A DNA stretch of 64,000 bases from Mermis nigrescens (taxonomy: Eukaryota; Nematoda; Enoplea; Mermithida; Mermithidae): NCBI GenBank assembly GCA_036768485.1, contig JAVLUZ010000142.1, forward strand, positions 11,337,456-11,401,455, read 5' to 3'. This document shows positions 10,923 through 23,593 of the stretch, piece after piece. The position numbers were made by a program, and so were the translations under genes. Under the pieces are notes generated by a model. That model did no database searches. It was given only the letters and a program-made list of their open reading frames with translations, and was not told the DNA's origin. Position 1 is the stretch's first letter, and each line of letters begins with the position of its first letter.

Positions 10923-11245
10923 CAGCCGACGTTTGCATGACAGGTTCTAAACGCGGCGGTGCGCGACGCGAATCACTCTCCGACGCGCAAATTTTGGGCT
11001 CGCTAATCGGGCAAACGTGCATTTGCAATCGATACTTGGTGGCGAATCGCTTGGCGCACAAATGGCACGCGAATGATCGACGCTGCGCGTGCACTGAGAT
11101 CAAATGAGCGCGCAACGCCGACGCGTTGCTCAGCTCTTTGAAGCAAACGTAGCAGCGCGCCCACTTCGCCCGCTGATGCGATCGCTGATGTTGGTCGCGC
11201 GTTGAGCGCAGTGGAAACGAGCGACCGCAAAAATCGCATCGATAT
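10923..11245 (-). CDS. Exon 10 of the poly-zinc-finger gene, three fingers
   Basis: 107 full codons plus one base at each end. The acceptor is CTTGTTGTAG (to 11246) and the donor is GTAAGCAG after 10923. The fingers in order are C-X2-C-X12-H-X3-H (with Arg at the usual Leu position), C-X2-C-X3-L-X5-L-X2-H-X4-H, and a third with C-X2-C-X3-F-X5-L-X2-H but a shortened, Cys-ending last ligand pair. A Ser/Pro/Arg-rich linker follows. The first base completes a Pro codon begun in exon 9, producing a linker of Thr-Arg-Gln-Lys-Pro-Tyr between fingers. The exon is much more GC-rich than its surroundings. Confidence 0.82.
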
Positions 11246-11264
11246 CTACAACAAGCGCACATGC

Positions 11265-11490
11265 TATTGGGGGCGGACCATGTAAGAGGGGCGATGAGGG
11301 GATCCCCCACCCAAAGTTGGTCGTCCCTCATCCCCCCAGAGTCAGAAAATTTTTTGACACCCCTTTTAGGGAAAACTTGCGATTTTTGGCCGTTTTCAGG
11401 TGTTTTTGGCCGAAAATTGGAGGTCTTTTACCCCCCCCCAATAAACATGAACCCCCTCCTGAAATTTCGAGCCGTTATATACATGTATGA
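11265..11490. mobile_element. MITE of the GGGATCCCCCA / CATGTATG type
   Basis: Runs from a GACCATGTAAGAGG-like end to ATACATGTATG. The inside (GGGATCCCCCACC, AAACTTGCGATTTTTGGCC) matches stretches near 17000-17060, 26400-26470 and 37300-37480. No clear duplication was seen. Confidence 0.5.
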
Positions 11491-11544
11491 TTGGGAGTTC
11501 AACTCTCCATTAAAATTTTTCCCCCTCTATTCTACTGAACAGAA

Positions 11545-12180
11545 GTTTTCCATACACAAATGTACTACGATTTAAAAGCTACAAACTGGCCAAAACCGAA
11601 TTTTCTTAACACTCAATGAGGAGTAAGGTTCAGATTTTTTAAGTTTACAATGTGCTGGAAAGTGGGAAAATACGTTTTTGTCCCTATTTTGTTCGCCACA
11701 TTCTCCGTTTAGAAGTTGGGATAAGTCAAATAGAATAAGAATAAAGCACTTTCTAAAGGGTAGATGTCACAGCGGATTGTGTTTATTTACATCATTATTT
11801 AGCTAATTCGGGATGTGTAAAGTCAAAAATTGGGGAAGGGGGTCTTGAACGCGTTTCTATTTTGTTTTTTTTGCCAAGTTCTCTGGTTATGAGTCTAGAC
11901 ATAATTTCAAAACTAGAAATGTACCAGGAGTCAAACGTCATATGTCAGTTGGGCGCGTCTGTTTACATTCAACAGTGGTGTAAAGTGGTTTACATCTGAC
12001 ACTTATTTGTCTTCAGACCATTACGGAAAGTTAATTTTTTATTAATGTTGATCACAATATCAGACATACGAATCCAACTAGGATCTTCTTAACAGTCGGC
12101 GGCTGTGTAAACTTTGAAGTAAAAAGTGACTTTTTCACCTCGCTCTTCGTTTTTTGATCACACTTCAATGCGCGCATTGT
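11545..12180. repeat. Inverted partner of the 21.3-22.0 kb repeat
   Basis: Reads in reverse complement like about 21320-22020. Shared phrases include GTACTACGATTTAAAAGCTAC, the block around TTCGCCACATTCTCC, and GGGCGCGTCTGTTTAC. It lies in the intron between exons 10 and 9. Confidence 0.7.
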
Positions 12181-12290
12181 GGCTATTTTTCTTATTACAT
12201 ATATAGCACTTTATGATAAATTTTTAATGATATAGTATAGTGATCCTACGTCAAAGGAGCAGGGGCGGCTTGTTTTGCCTTTACGTCTGG

Positions 12291-12427
<137 letters not shown>

Positions 12428-12519
12428 CTGGATTCCTGTCGAAAACTCTTAGATTGGCGAATAGATATTTGATTTCAATTTTTCAACGAACACTTTTATC
12501 AATTTTTCAAAGAAAAATT

Positions 12520-13090
12520 AGGGAACTAGCAGCCAAAAATGCTCCGATGGAACAAAAAGGACGGATATATTTGGAATTACGCATCATTAAGGATATAAAA
12601 GGAGGAGACTATGGAATAGTTACCTAAGCATGCCTGTGAAAGTTTAAAGAATCAAACTTCCGCTAAAAACGAATAAAATGGAAGTATATTCTGTGGCCTC
12701 TGAGAAAAGCTCGCCTCCACAAAACATTGTTTTCTGGCTCAGAAAAAGAGATTATGAGGAAGTCTTGATGTGTTTTGATAACCAATTCAGTTTCTTATCA
12801 ATATTGAATTCCTCTGACATTTACTTAATCGTCAATTGTTTCATAAATTAATTATGACAAGCACGCCATCTTGTTAATTGCTGACGCATAGCAATGCATA
12901 CCGTACTAGCGTTACAATGCACATTATGTCGTGTTTGGTCAGTGATCGTTCCTTTTCTAACAATAAGCTATTCATATTATTAATTTTAACGTCGGAGGTG
13001 CAACTCCATTTTGCAGGCCGCAGAATATACTTGGATTTTAAGAGTTTTTAGCGGAAGTCTAATTTTCAGTTTAAAAAAATTTAGCCAAAG
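12520..13090. mobile_element. Diverged inverted-repeat element related to 18988-19749
   Basis: The left part (AGCAGCCAAAAATGCTCCGA, then ATGGAACAAAAAGG) and the right part (GGCCGCAGAATATACTTGG, AGCGGAAGTCTAATTTTCAG) match the two arms of the element at 18988-19749. The arms here are less similar to each other and the middle is different. Confidence 0.5.
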
Positions 13091-13413
13091 TCAACAGAAT
13101 AGTTCCTGACCAAGAGTTTTGGAAAAATTAAGAAACTGAAAAATCTAGAATAAAAACCTTGACGTCTGGTGAGTTGGGTGAGACGATTCGGGATAGCAAT
13201 TATGGAAAAGGTCTGAACAATAATATAGCTAACTATGCCGAAAATGAACTATAAATTAATTTTGAGAAGACAGTGACATCAATGAAACGAAACTCAGAAG
13301 ACAAGAAAGAAACAAAGAAGCTGTTTTCCAAATTAATCGCAATCACCGATAATCTGGTTCATCGTTCGTTGGAAGATTAATAAAATGTATGTGAAATTTG
13401 GTAAAATGCTTAC

Positions 13414-13549
13414 GGTTTCTGACGAGTGTGAATTCGTATATGGCGAGTCAAATCCGAAGATCGAGATACCTCTTTCCCACAATACGGACAAACCCAAATT
13501 ACAGACAGTATTTTTATGCTGCTTACCGAAAATATTTTGGAACTACGAC
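13414..13549 (-). CDS. Exon 9 of the poly-zinc-finger gene, one finger
   Basis: 44 full codons plus two bases at each end. The acceptor is TTATTTTTTGAG (to 13550) and the donor is GTAAGC after 13414. The finger is C-X2-C-X3-V-X5-L-X2-H-X3-H with the helix Arg-Ser-Ser-Asp-Leu-Thr-Arg, followed by His-Thr-Arg-Gln-Lys-Pro, the start of a classical linker. The two-base end (CC) plus the first base of exon 10 (A) restores the Pro codon, and the next finger's Tyr-Arg-Cys follows at once. This finger resembles the Lys-Glu-Phe...Ser-Asp-Leu-Val-Arg-His type that I associate with ZNF236. Confidence 0.8.
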
Positions 13550-13847
13550 CTCAAAAAATAAAAATAAGACTATCACGAGTAGACATGCACGTGGGGGATG
13601 GTTTGGGGATCACTATTATAGAAAAATAGAAAAAATTTCGGAAAAATTAGGCAAAATGAAGGCAAATAACGGATAAGAATTTGAAATTTTCTTCAGAAGT
13701 GCTTTAAATTGATCAGAAGCTGTAAAATAACGTAGTTTTTTAGCTATTTTAGCGTTTATACCACTTTTGGAGGTCATTCATGCACATAGGGAGGGGTGAG
13801 AGGGAGTATTACCATACTTAATCTTGGGGAAGGGGGGGGGTTGGGGG

Positions 13848-14263
13848 CATAGGTGCACACGGTCAGGGTCGGCAAGGGGGGGTGAAATGCCAAAAATCTA
13901 AAACAGTAAATTTAACATTCACGATTTTTTGCTGTTTTAATGATCAAAATGGTCAAAATAGCCTATAAAACGTTTTTTCGTGTTAATAACACATTTTAAA
14001 AGCATTTTTAGTCCATTTTGACTGCATTATTTCACTTTTAACACTAAAAAATGCAAAAATTTATCAATTTCGGGCGCTTTTTGGGTAAAAAGTACTTTAA
14101 AGTACTAATCTGGCGCGAAGCGCCGGAAAAATTTTGACATATTTACTGATTTTGATGTCAAAAATGATGCAGAACAAGACCTGTTTGCTCAAAATCGCCG
14201 GACAGTGTCAGTCTAGCTGACCCCTCAGGGGTAATACCCCCTCACCCCCTATGTGCATGTGTG
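13848..14263. mobile_element. 416-bp hAT-like MITE, CATAGGTGCACA family, copy 1
   Basis: Begins CATAGGTGCACA and ends TGTGCATGTGTG. It is flanked by GTTGGGGG at 13840-13847 and 14264-14271, an exact 8-bp duplication. The reverse-oriented partner at 43474-43889 has exactly the same length. It contains the hairpin motif GGCGCGAAGCGCC at 14112-14124. Confidence 0.85.
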
Positions 14264-14264
14264 G

Positions 14265-14640
14265 TTGGGGGGTTATCAGCCGCCTCCCCCAAAAACTTTT
14301 TCACATCCCCAGAATTCGCGATTTTTCAAAAGTTCCTAAAAATATACTGAAAATTTTTAGGGAAGATGCTGTTTTTAAAACGTTTTTAGCTATCTGTTTG
14401 CTCAAAAGTGTCAAATTTTCGGCGCTTCACGCCATATACTCATGTTTTGACAATATTTTGTTCAATTTATTTGACTTACTCTGATTTTTCTAAAATTTTT
14501 TAAAGTTTCTATGTTCTAGAAAGACAGAGCATAAACGCCGAAAAACGATGTTTTTTTTGACGCGTACCCACCTTTTTCGGGCCCGAAAAAGGCACTTTAA
14601 AATTTCACCCCCCCGAATTCCCATGCTGTGCATGTATGGG
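14265..14640. repeat. Dispersed repeat shared with 57055-57410
   Basis: Direct repeat of about 370 bp. Both copies run from a GGGG..ATATGA / TTATCAGCC edge through CGCGATTTTTCAAAA-like and GGCGC..CGCCATATAC sequence to CCCATGCTGTGCAT. This copy directly abuts the MITE at 13848-14263, or that MITE inserted at its edge. Confidence 0.6.
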
Positions 14641-15690
14641 TATTACCACCGCCAAAGAGTCTGAAACTTAGGTACTGTCGGGCGAATTCAGCTCAAAATA
14701 TTTATTTTCAAGTAAATTGTACCTGATTTACCGAATACTCAAATACGACTACTGTCATATAAATCAAGGATTTCGCCCTTCCCTGGTCGTCCTGACCTTG
14801 TGCATGTATGTTTAAGGTCATTTTGGTCCAAAAAAATCGATTCTTGACCCCCAGCCCCCCCGGATCAGCCAAGCTGTGCATCTATGGTCACGAATGTTAC
14901 AGACAGTGAGACGAACGGGCATCATTATATCTGTACAAGATCAGGGCTCGCAGGGAGTGGTGAAATCCATGATTTGGTTACCGATAATATAGCGTCCGTG
15001 TTTTTTGCAAATCTAACGACAAGAAGTATTAAAATGGCCCATACAAAACGCTTTTTTCTAAAATTTTAAAATTTTATTAGCCCGTTTTGACCATTTTATG
15101 CTTTAAACGAAAAAATATATTTAGAAACTCAAAATCCAGTGCAAAGAATCAGAAATGTTATTATGAATCATACATAAGCACGCTCAGGTTTTTCAGGGTC
15201 AAATAACTTTGCTGGAACCTGCGGGGTTGATAATGACCACAGATGCAGAGTATGGTGCTGGGAAAACGGTAAAATTGCGCTTTTTTGGCCAGTGTAAATA
15301 CAGAAATAGCATTAAAACTACGTTATTCAACAGTTTCTGGTCAGTTTCAAGCACTTTTGAGAAAAATTTTCAATTTTCATCCATTTTCGGTCTTTATTTC
15401 GCCTCATTTTCCAGAACAAATTTTCAAACTCTTGCGGGGTTGCTACGGTTCCCCCTGCGGGGTTGCGGGGTTGCGAAGCCGCCAGGGTCAAGTCACTTGA
15501 CCCTGAATTGACCCTGTGCCATAAGTGGGCAAGTTCAAACATTCAGGTGGGGTGAAAAACGAAAATCGATAGATAGCTATGTGCTTTGTAAAAAACGACT
15601 CTATTGCGAAAAAACGATGGCATCGCATCAAAATAATCGTTTTTAAACATTTTTAGCAAATAAATAGCCTTTTTGTACTCACAAACATAG
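14641..15690. other. Intron sequence with GGGGTTGCGG repeats and a short palindrome
   Basis: Between about 15210 and 15480 GCGGGGTTG recurs several times. At 15484-15506 there is a perfect palindrome with 11-base arms (CAGGGTCAAGT / ACTTGACCCTG) around one base. The frames that span it look like repeat artefacts. Nothing coding was recognised. Confidence 0.5.
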
Positions 15691-15697
15691 CTATATA

Positions 15698-16159
15698 CAA
15701 GTGTTTTTTTTGTACAAGGGCCGTTTGTATGTGTAAAAAGATGGTCTTTAAAAGCCTTTGTATATTTTGTACATACAAAGTTTCGAATACTATAATATGG
15801 TACATTAGCGATTTTAGTGTGTTAAAAACAGAAAAACAGACTTGTTTGACCTTTGGTAGTGTATTTTAGCCAATTTCTGGGTCTCTGAGGGCAAAAATCA
15901 CTAAGAATCGCCTTAAAATGGCGCTAAGCACCAAAACATTTGACATTTTGCCTTTTGAAATACAATTTCTGCCATTATGAAGATACATAGAACACACAAT
16001 TACTCATTTCGGCGCGAAGCGCCGAAAATTTTCGCGAATTCTAGGCCTTTTTTGCAATTTTTGTCTTCCCTAAAATCTTTGACATGTACAAAGACGGTCC
16101 CGAAAAGTCTTTGTACACCGGGAAAAATCTTTGCCGAATACAAAAAAGTCGATAAAATA
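15698..16159 (+). mobile_element. GTACAAAG-family MITE
   Basis: Begins CAAGTGTTTTTTTTGTACAAGG and runs through the family body, with the hairpin GGCGCGAAGCGCC at 16011-16023. It is flanked by GCTATATA on both sides (15690-15697 and 16160-16167). The usual CCGTG end is replaced by a short AT-rich extension. The surrounding repeat is itself rich in AGCTATATA, so the duplication is less conclusive here. Confidence 0.65.
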
Positions 16160-17055
16160 GCTATATATCCTTTTAAAACTCAGAAAAGACAACTATATAG
16201 CATTTCTGAGCTCAAAAAAGACTATACAGCCAGGTTTTTGAGCCCAAAAAAGGCTATATAGCAATGGTTTTTCGGCCAAAATCGCTGTATAGCTATCAGT
16301 TTTTTAAAGCTCAGGGGGAATAATAACCACACACCCCCATGCTCTTGTGTGCCCTGTGCCCATGTATGTTATGAATTGATTATAATTTTTTTTAAACATT
16401 TCGCAGAAAATTCTGACTTTTGGCACTTCTATCCAAAAAAACAATTTTAAAAATTTTCTCAAACTCAAATTATCTACTTGAAAGTGCCACCGACTTCTCA
16501 TTCCCTCGCTAGGTACACATGGAGAGAAAATCGACTGTTTATCAAATCGGGAAAAGACGACACAAGCTTCATTTGTGAAATAAAGTAATGCAAGTACAGC
16601 AAAAAACAATTCAAACGAAAATTAGCATGGATTTTTAGCGCCGTTGCAAGGTGTATCCAAAAGACGTAGTTAATTGAAAATTTCCAGCTGAAATTCCTGC
16701 TTATTTTTATTTTTTAATAAAATTGACCATTTTTCAGCTTCAGAAAATTATGCAAAGCATCGGCATCGAAGGAACCTTAGCTAACATTCATGAGACAACG
16801 ATGACTATAATGAAGAAACAGTACATACAAAATCAACGGATTAAATAAATACGCTATATGCCTACCTATGTAGTATCCATGTAATGTGCATGGGCAAAGT
16901 TAGCATTAGACATGGTCAACATTCCATTGGTGTGCATAGGTACATATGTATTAGAAAAGCAATCGAACAGCAGTACACGTAAGAGAGGAATGAGGGACCC
17001 CCACTCAGAGTTGGTTGTCTCCTTCCCCCAAAAGACAGAAAATTTTTGACCCCCA

Positions 17056-17498
17056 CAGTGTTTTTGTTTGCATTTGGCAAAGATTTTTCCCGATGTACAA
17101 AGACTTTTGGGGACCGTCTTTGTACATGCACAAAAATTTTGAAAGACAAAAACTGCAAAAAAGGTTCAAAATTCGCACAAATTTTCGGCGCTTCGCGCCG
17201 AAATGAGTAATTGTGTGTTCTATATATCTTTATGTCAGAAATTGCATTTTGAAAGGAAACATGTCCCATTTTTCGGCGTTTCGCGCCGTTTTGAAGCGAT
17301 TATTAGTGATTTTTGCCCTCAGAAACCCAGAGATTAGCTAAAACACACTACCAAAGGTCGAACAACTCTGTTTTTGCAACACTTAAATCGCTACTGTACC
17401 ATATTATAGTACCCAAAAATTTGTGAGTACAAAATGTACAAAGACTTTTAGGGACCATCTTTGTACATGTACAAACGGACCTTGTACAAAAAAACACT
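17056..17498 (-). mobile_element. GTACAAAG-family MITE, reverse orientation
   Basis: Starts CAGTGTTTTTGTTTGCATTTGG and ends GTACAAAAAAACACT. The body matches the family, with the GGCGCTTCGCGCC hairpin at 17186-17198 and a degenerate second one near 17275. The 8-bp flanks do not match cleanly. Confidence 0.7.
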
Positions 17499-18055
17499 AA
17501 CCCCTCACCGGTTTTAGGAAAAAAATTGAATTTTTTAGCCGTTTTCGCCCATAATTGAAGGTCATTTATCCAACCACCTGTAAATGGCCGATGACCTTTT
17601 CTAAAGCGTCAATAGTAAGGAAAGAGTGAACAATTAAATTAAGGCAAGGGATAAGAATAATCAAAACGTCTCTAAACGAAGGATTCCAATTTTTCGTGCA
17701 TAAGTTTTTATTTTATCAAAAAAAGCGAAGGCCCGAGACTATCGTGTCCGTATGTACCTAAAACAGCCAGACAAATCGGAAAAATAACTTTATATTCTGA
17801 TTCACCAGAATCAGCTTGGCTAAAAATGAAAAAGCGCTCAATATGTACGGATATTTGACCGGAAATGAGTGACGCATTTTTTACAGAAAAAATGTAATAT
17901 TTTAGCGAAAATTGCAAAATTGAGACAGCACTTTGAAACGTCGAAATAGCCACAGAGAAACGTTCAATTCCTGAAAGATAAGCTATATAAATTCTGTACG
18001 CACATGCCTCGCTTCTATAGTACAGGCAAGATAGACAGAATCTCAAATAGATTAC

Positions 18056-18331
18056 CGAAGCCTACCCAAAATTTCTTTCCCATCCGCATAATAATTCTGA
18101 CATTCGATATTCCGGATGTGAACAACGAATCGGACTGACTCCGCAAATTAGGTATATCCGCGTTTAGACTAGGAACCGGATAAACTCCAATACCCTCAAC
18201 ATCGCTGAGGTTATGATTTAGACTCGGATAATAATCAACTCGCTCATGTGGCGTAGGAAGTTGGGCAGAAAGTGTCGGAGGGCGAGATGCATCGATTTGT
18301 GAAGAAACTAGTTCGTTGTTAAGCTGCGTGG
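18056..18331 (-). CDS. Exon 8 of the poly-zinc-finger gene, finger-free linker
   Basis: 91 full codons, two bases at the start and one at the end. The acceptor is CAATTTTCAG (to 18332) and the donor is GTAATC after 18056. The codon phase matches exons 7 and 9, completing Thr and Gly codons respectively. The protein is an unstructured Ser/Pro/Asn/Asp-rich stretch that ends with a short basic, aromatic segment. It separates the N-terminal finger group (exons 2-7) from the C-terminal group (exons 9-12). The assignment rests on the open, non-repetitive frame and phase, since there is no domain to recognise. Confidence 0.6.
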
Positions 18332-18378
18332 CTGAAAATTGAGTTATTAGGTCTTGATAGTTCAGAATGTGTTATGCA

Positions 18379-18857
18379 GCGTGTCCCACCTGACTATCCA
18401 ACTTGTTTTTTTGTAATAACTCTATTAACTCCAATTATTGTTCAATGCTTTTCAAGATATAGCTAGAACGTCCAATATGAAACAAACTGACAAGGTTTGA
18501 TCGGTTTTGCTTGTGCACAGTGTAGCCTACAGCAGTTAGCGTAAATCTAAGATTTTTGATAGTTTTCCTTTCAAAACTTATGTATTTTGCGATAAATGCA
18601 TAGCCCACGATTTATGCCTCTCAAGCAATAAAAGATAATGAATTCTCAGTATATGAATGGTTTTACATAATTAAAATAAGCGTTGGATAGGTTTACGCGA
18701 GCTCATGAGAATTGCCGTCAAAAGCCAGTACGACGATTTTTTGCATAGCGGAGAAAAGTCAGGGCTGTAAAAAATGCTATATGTTGAACAGTATGTAATT
18801 AAATAATGCCAAACTTTAACAGTCGATAGCCTTCGGTTAATTAGGTGGGACAACCAG
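18379..18857. mobile_element. Short element with GTCCCACCT inverted ends
   Basis: The left end CGTGTCCCACCTGAC and the right end, inverted, TTGTCCCACCTAATT bracket about 480 bp of AT-rich sequence. The ends resemble the GGGTGTTCCACC-type termini seen near 22895 and 39780. There is no coding frame. Confidence 0.45.
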
Positions 18858-18987
18858 CAAAGAAGGAAAGTTTACACAAACTACTGTAGCTTACACCACG
18901 AACAAGCAGAAGCAAGTAAATCACGTCATTCAATTTCCTGCTAGACCTTCCAGTTATGTATAAAAAATCATTGGAAAATATTAATAA

Positions 18988-19749
18988 CTAGCAAAGAAAA
19001 ATGCTCTGATGGAACAAAAAAGATGAATATACTTGGAATTGTGGATTATTATGGATGTTAAAGGAGGGGACTAGGAAAAATCTACCTAAAGTCGGAAAAT
19101 CTGCTAAAAATCACACTTTCTCTAAGCAACGCAAAAAATCGATGTATATTCTGCGGCCAACAGATTAAAATAAATATTCAACCATAACAATGATTGAAAC
19201 AGCAGCACGTTAGCTATGCAGTAGCTATGGGAAATGATATTAAGTAAACTAACAGTCTTCCAAGCCAATTGAATGAAATAGCAAACATCGAAGACAATTG
19301 AAGACATGGTTGGTTAAAAACAGTAGGAAACACGAAAGTTGACTTGAAACAGACTTAATGTAGATACACTAGCATGCCCGAAACGATTGTGTGCACTAAT
19401 CAATCGGCTCCTTCTTTGCTTGCTATAATGCTCATAAAACAAAACAACTTTAAATACAATACCTCTTAGTTTTCTATCAATCAGGTGCCAGCAATTTAAA
19501 AAGTAACCTTGATAGATTTCATTTATACACTCTTATCTGAAACTTCGAACATTATTTAAAAAAGACACTTTTTTAGAGGCCGCAGAATATACATCGATTT
19601 TTTGCGTTGCTTAGAGAAAGTGTGATTTTTAGCAGATTTTCCGACTTTAGGTAGATTTTTCCTAGTCCCCTCCTTTAACATCCATAATAATCCACAATTC
19701 CAAGTATATTCATCTTTTTTGTTCCATCGGAGCATTTTTCTTTGCTAGT
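18988..19749. mobile_element. 760-bp element with about 170-bp near-perfect terminal inverted repeats
   Basis: The arm at 18988-19157 (CTAGCAAAGAAAAATGCTC...) is mirrored almost base for base at 19577-19749, ending ...CTTTGCTAG. The unique centre of about 420 bp has no domain I recognise. A relative with diverged arms lies at 12520-13090. A TA duplication is possible but unproven. Confidence 0.85.
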
Positions 19750-20044
19750 ACACTACTTTTAATTAGCGTGATTTCAGTACATCAGTCAGTAAACACAATC
19801 AGTAACATGCCACAATAATGACAACAGTCCAAGAACGCGGAAAACGATATTGTTCTTAACATCAGCATTATCCTTTTTAAACAAGACAACCTTATTGACA
19901 CCATCCATTTTCAAATTAAAACTGCATTAAGTTATTTCTTCTTAATGTGCAGTTCACTTATAATCAAGCACAAAAATTTAGCCAACGAATTCACATTGCA
20001 AATCCTCACTCAATCAATACACAAGCACAATGTGTTGTGACTTT

Positions 20045-20145
20045 TGAAATTGAAAAACACCCAATTTTCAATTTTCAAATTGAAAAATTGGACTCAATTT
20101 TCAAATTGAAAATTGGGTCAATTTTCAAATTGAAAATTGGGTGTT
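20045..20145. repeat. Palindromic short tandem repeat, CAATTTTCAAATTGAAAATTGG
   Basis: Four partial or full copies of a unit that is itself nearly self-complementary, so it can fold in many registers. Confidence 0.85.
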
Positions 20146-20639
20146 TGAATTTGCGATGAAGAAAATAATCAAAAGATAGTCACTTGGTTTATTTAAGCCG
20201 AGTAATAAAATAACGACCGTCCACCAATTCCAAACTAAACGCAACTAATCTGATCACTATGAAAAAGTTTTGAAAAATGAGCTTGCTAAGCGAGAGTTGT
20301 AAACCAAGAGAAACTCAAAGTTAAAACCTACCATTAAATTATGAGAGAATTATAAAAGATTTTAAACTTCAAGAAAATGGAAAAGGCGGGATGTTGGTAA
20401 ATTAGAAGGCAAAGATTTTCGGCAAAAATTCAAAAACTTCACGCAAATATCAAATGCAAGGAACACTAACGCTTTGATTTGGTAGTGAAATAAATTTGTA
20501 GTATAGACTACATATTAACAACAAATGAATAGTGCAAACTTTACACAACTACTAGGTGTAGAGAATACTAACAGTTTACGGCTTATTAATGTACATGATT
20601 ACAATAAAGCTGTATATCTTTGTCGACTTCTGTGCACAG

Positions 20640-22300
20640 TAGTGTGATTGCTGGTTCATTTTAAACCACTTTTGCAGGCAATTTACATCAATTAAACGAT
20701 AGCTCTCCATGTGCAAGATTTTGTGAAACATATTATAAACACGGCTAAGAAAGATTTAACTTTAATGCAACCCATTTAAGACAAAATTACATCTCTTCAA
20801 TGATCTAAGGACACTTGAACATAATTTTTAAATCACTTTAGATTACTTTTGAGGGTAAACAAACTCACTTAATTGATGTCTCACATATGAATCCTTGAAA
20901 ATTTCTTGACTTCAGTTACAAAGTCTCTGCAAGTCTATCGAATTAGGGTTAACACGTAACGTAAACTTTACACAAACACATAGCGTAAAGAATATTTTAG
21001 TCGGATTCGTAATTTTGATATTGCTCCGATATTTCTTTCAACATTTATGGAAAAATGAGTCTCCATAATGTTTTAAAGACAATAAACATTAGGTTTAAAC
21101 CACTTTGCAATACTGCTGAGTGTAAGCAAGCGCGCCCAATTGACGTATATATTTCATTCCCTGTAAATTTTTATATCTCATGAAAAAATTTCGATTTTTG
21201 CAATGCTCTAGAACAAAGGCTAACATGCAGTGTAAAAAATTACTCGGATATTTTGATCAACATTCATGAAAAAATTATGTCTCTACAATGGTCTGAGGAC
21301 ATATAAACAATGAATGTAAACTACTTTACATCACTGTTGGATGTAAACAAACGCGCCTACGTGACGTCTCACATTTGATCCTTTGAAAACTTCTAGGCTC
21401 CAAGAAAAAATTAGGTTTCAGGAATGCTCAAAAACGAAGATAAATATATATGTAGTGTAAACTTCATGTAAACACCTAGTGTAAAGAAGATTTTAGTCAG
21501 ATTCGTAATTTTGATATTGTTCCGATATTACGATTAATATTTATGAAAAAATTAAGTCTCCATAATGTTCTATGGGCAAACTAACAATAGGTGTAAACCA
21601 CTTTACAAAACTGTAGAGTGTAAACATATGCGCCAGACTGGCATATCAAATTTGGTTCCTGGTCTATTTCTAGACTTGATAATCGTGTCCCTAACTCATA
21701 ACCGGAGAAGCAGGCAGAAAAAACAAGACAGAAACACATTTTAAACACCAAATTTTTGACTTTACACTCGCTAAATATTAATGTATAGACAATTTGCTTT
21801 GACATGCACCCGATATAGGGCACTTTATTTTTATTCTATTAGACTTATCCCGACTTCTGGACGGAGAAAGTGGCGAACAAAAAACGCAACAAAAACGTAT
21901 TTTCCATCATTTAGAACACTGTAAACTTTTAAATTTCGTACCGAACTCCCCATTGAGTTTAAAGAAATTCGGTTTGGTACAATTTGTAGCTTTTAAATCG
22001 TAGTACATTCCTGTGTGCCAAAATTCTGTTGCAAAAATTATTTGGCATGATTTATCAATCAAACTTCGGAAAAAACGTGTTTTTTAGCCCATTTTTTACC
22101 TCTGATTTCGAACTTTACACCCCCATAAATAACTCAATATTGCGTTTTTTAAATGCGGTTTGCTGCGATGTTTAGCCTCTGTGAGGCACTTTATTAATGC
22201 TGTCTTCGATTTGCACTGACTCATAAGTGGAAAAATTTGGCAGAGAAATCTTAGTTAAAATCCGTTTTTTTACACCATCCACTAGAGTGTAAACTTTAAA
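20640..22300. repeat. Diverged tandem repeat with TGTAAACCACTTTAC core
   Basis: The core recurs near 20670, 21096, 21318 and 21594. Each is preceded by a GTCTCCATAATG-like phrase and followed by a GCGCGCC..GACG-like phrase, so units of about 220-430 bp are recognisable. Part of the array (about 21320-22020) is present inverted at 11545-12180. No coding frame is conserved between units. Confidence 0.6.
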
Positions 22301-22744
22301 CCCAAGGATCTAACTCACCATAGAGCATAGAAGACTTTGCTTATATGCAGAATGTAGCCCTTGATCCGCTCTACATTTCTGTCAGAAAACATTTTAAAAA
22401 CCTCATAACCGGAGTTAGTATCGGACATAGGAAGGTTGAAAACTCGACCAAAAAGTGCTTTTTCACCCCCAGATTTTCGCACTCTTTACACTGCCGTTCG
22501 ATAAATAATGCGAATTTCAAAAAACAACAAAAGTGTCATATGTAGAATTCATCCCTCTATTATCCTATTCTGTTCAATCCTTCGAGTCATCAATACTCAG
22601 TTGTCCACATGCCGCAGTAAAAAGGTCCCAAAATTTGTCCCATGTTATAACGTTACACAAAAACTTTACACCTTCTTTACACAGTCAATTTTGAGTTTCA
22701 AGAAAAACAAAAAAACACGGGCAGCGAATTTTTTTATTATCTTT

Positions 22745-23520
22745 CTTTAAAAAAACCGCACCTTCCAGAAGTGTCCCGTTATAGCTGTAGGGGGTGCCCA
22801 GGTGTTGGGGGTACCCAAGTATATTATAGGTACGCGCTAACGCGCTACCTATGATTAGCGGAGTTATTACTAAAAAACAGTTGAGACATTTAGGTGGAAC
22901 ACCCTGTATACAGGTGCATACAGGAGCGTAACCAGAATTTTATTTAGAGAGGACCGAAACTTTTGGACTCCTAGATCGCGACAAGCATTAGGAGGTACAG
23001 GAAAATAATAGCATTCTGAGCGTTTCTCGACGCGATCTATACAATGCTGCAGAAAAAATTTCAAAAATTCCAAATTTTGTTTGCATGATTTCAAACTTGG
23101 ATAAACAAAAATATATCATTCTACATGATAAATTTCTCAATCAAGCTTGAACCCAATACATTTCGAAATTCTTGTCTTTGCATTTGATTCTGCAGATATT
23201 CAATTAGAAATAATCGTACATGCACATGGTAAAAGACTCTGGGAGGGGGATAAACCGAGTTTCCTACAGGGGGTAAGTGAATTTTCACCTATTTAATGTC
23301 AAATTTTTGTACTTAATTCGTCGTATTTTATTTTTCATAAATATTTGTGATTAAGTTTGCATTAAGTCAATAGCAATAAGGGAAATGGAATGATCTATAA
23401 CATAAAATATGCACAAAATCATGATAGAAAAGTGTTTGAATGAACGAATTACATCGTCGATTGCTCAAAAAATAAGGTACTTGAAATTACACTCTTAGCC
23501 GTCATTTAACTCTTTTTCAT
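22745..23520. other. Repeat ends and unremarkable intron sequence
   Basis: Holds a GC-rich hairpin (AGGTACGCGCTAACGCGCTACCT, about 22828-22850) and a TTAGGTGGAACACCCTGTATAC end near 22891-22912. The rest is plain AT-rich DNA with no exon that I can support. Confidence 0.4.
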
Positions 23521-23593
23521 GTTCGAGCAACCAGTTTTGGTCCAAAATGGCCTGAAGGGGTATGCTTCTCAAAAGTTGTGGTAGGGGGATACC

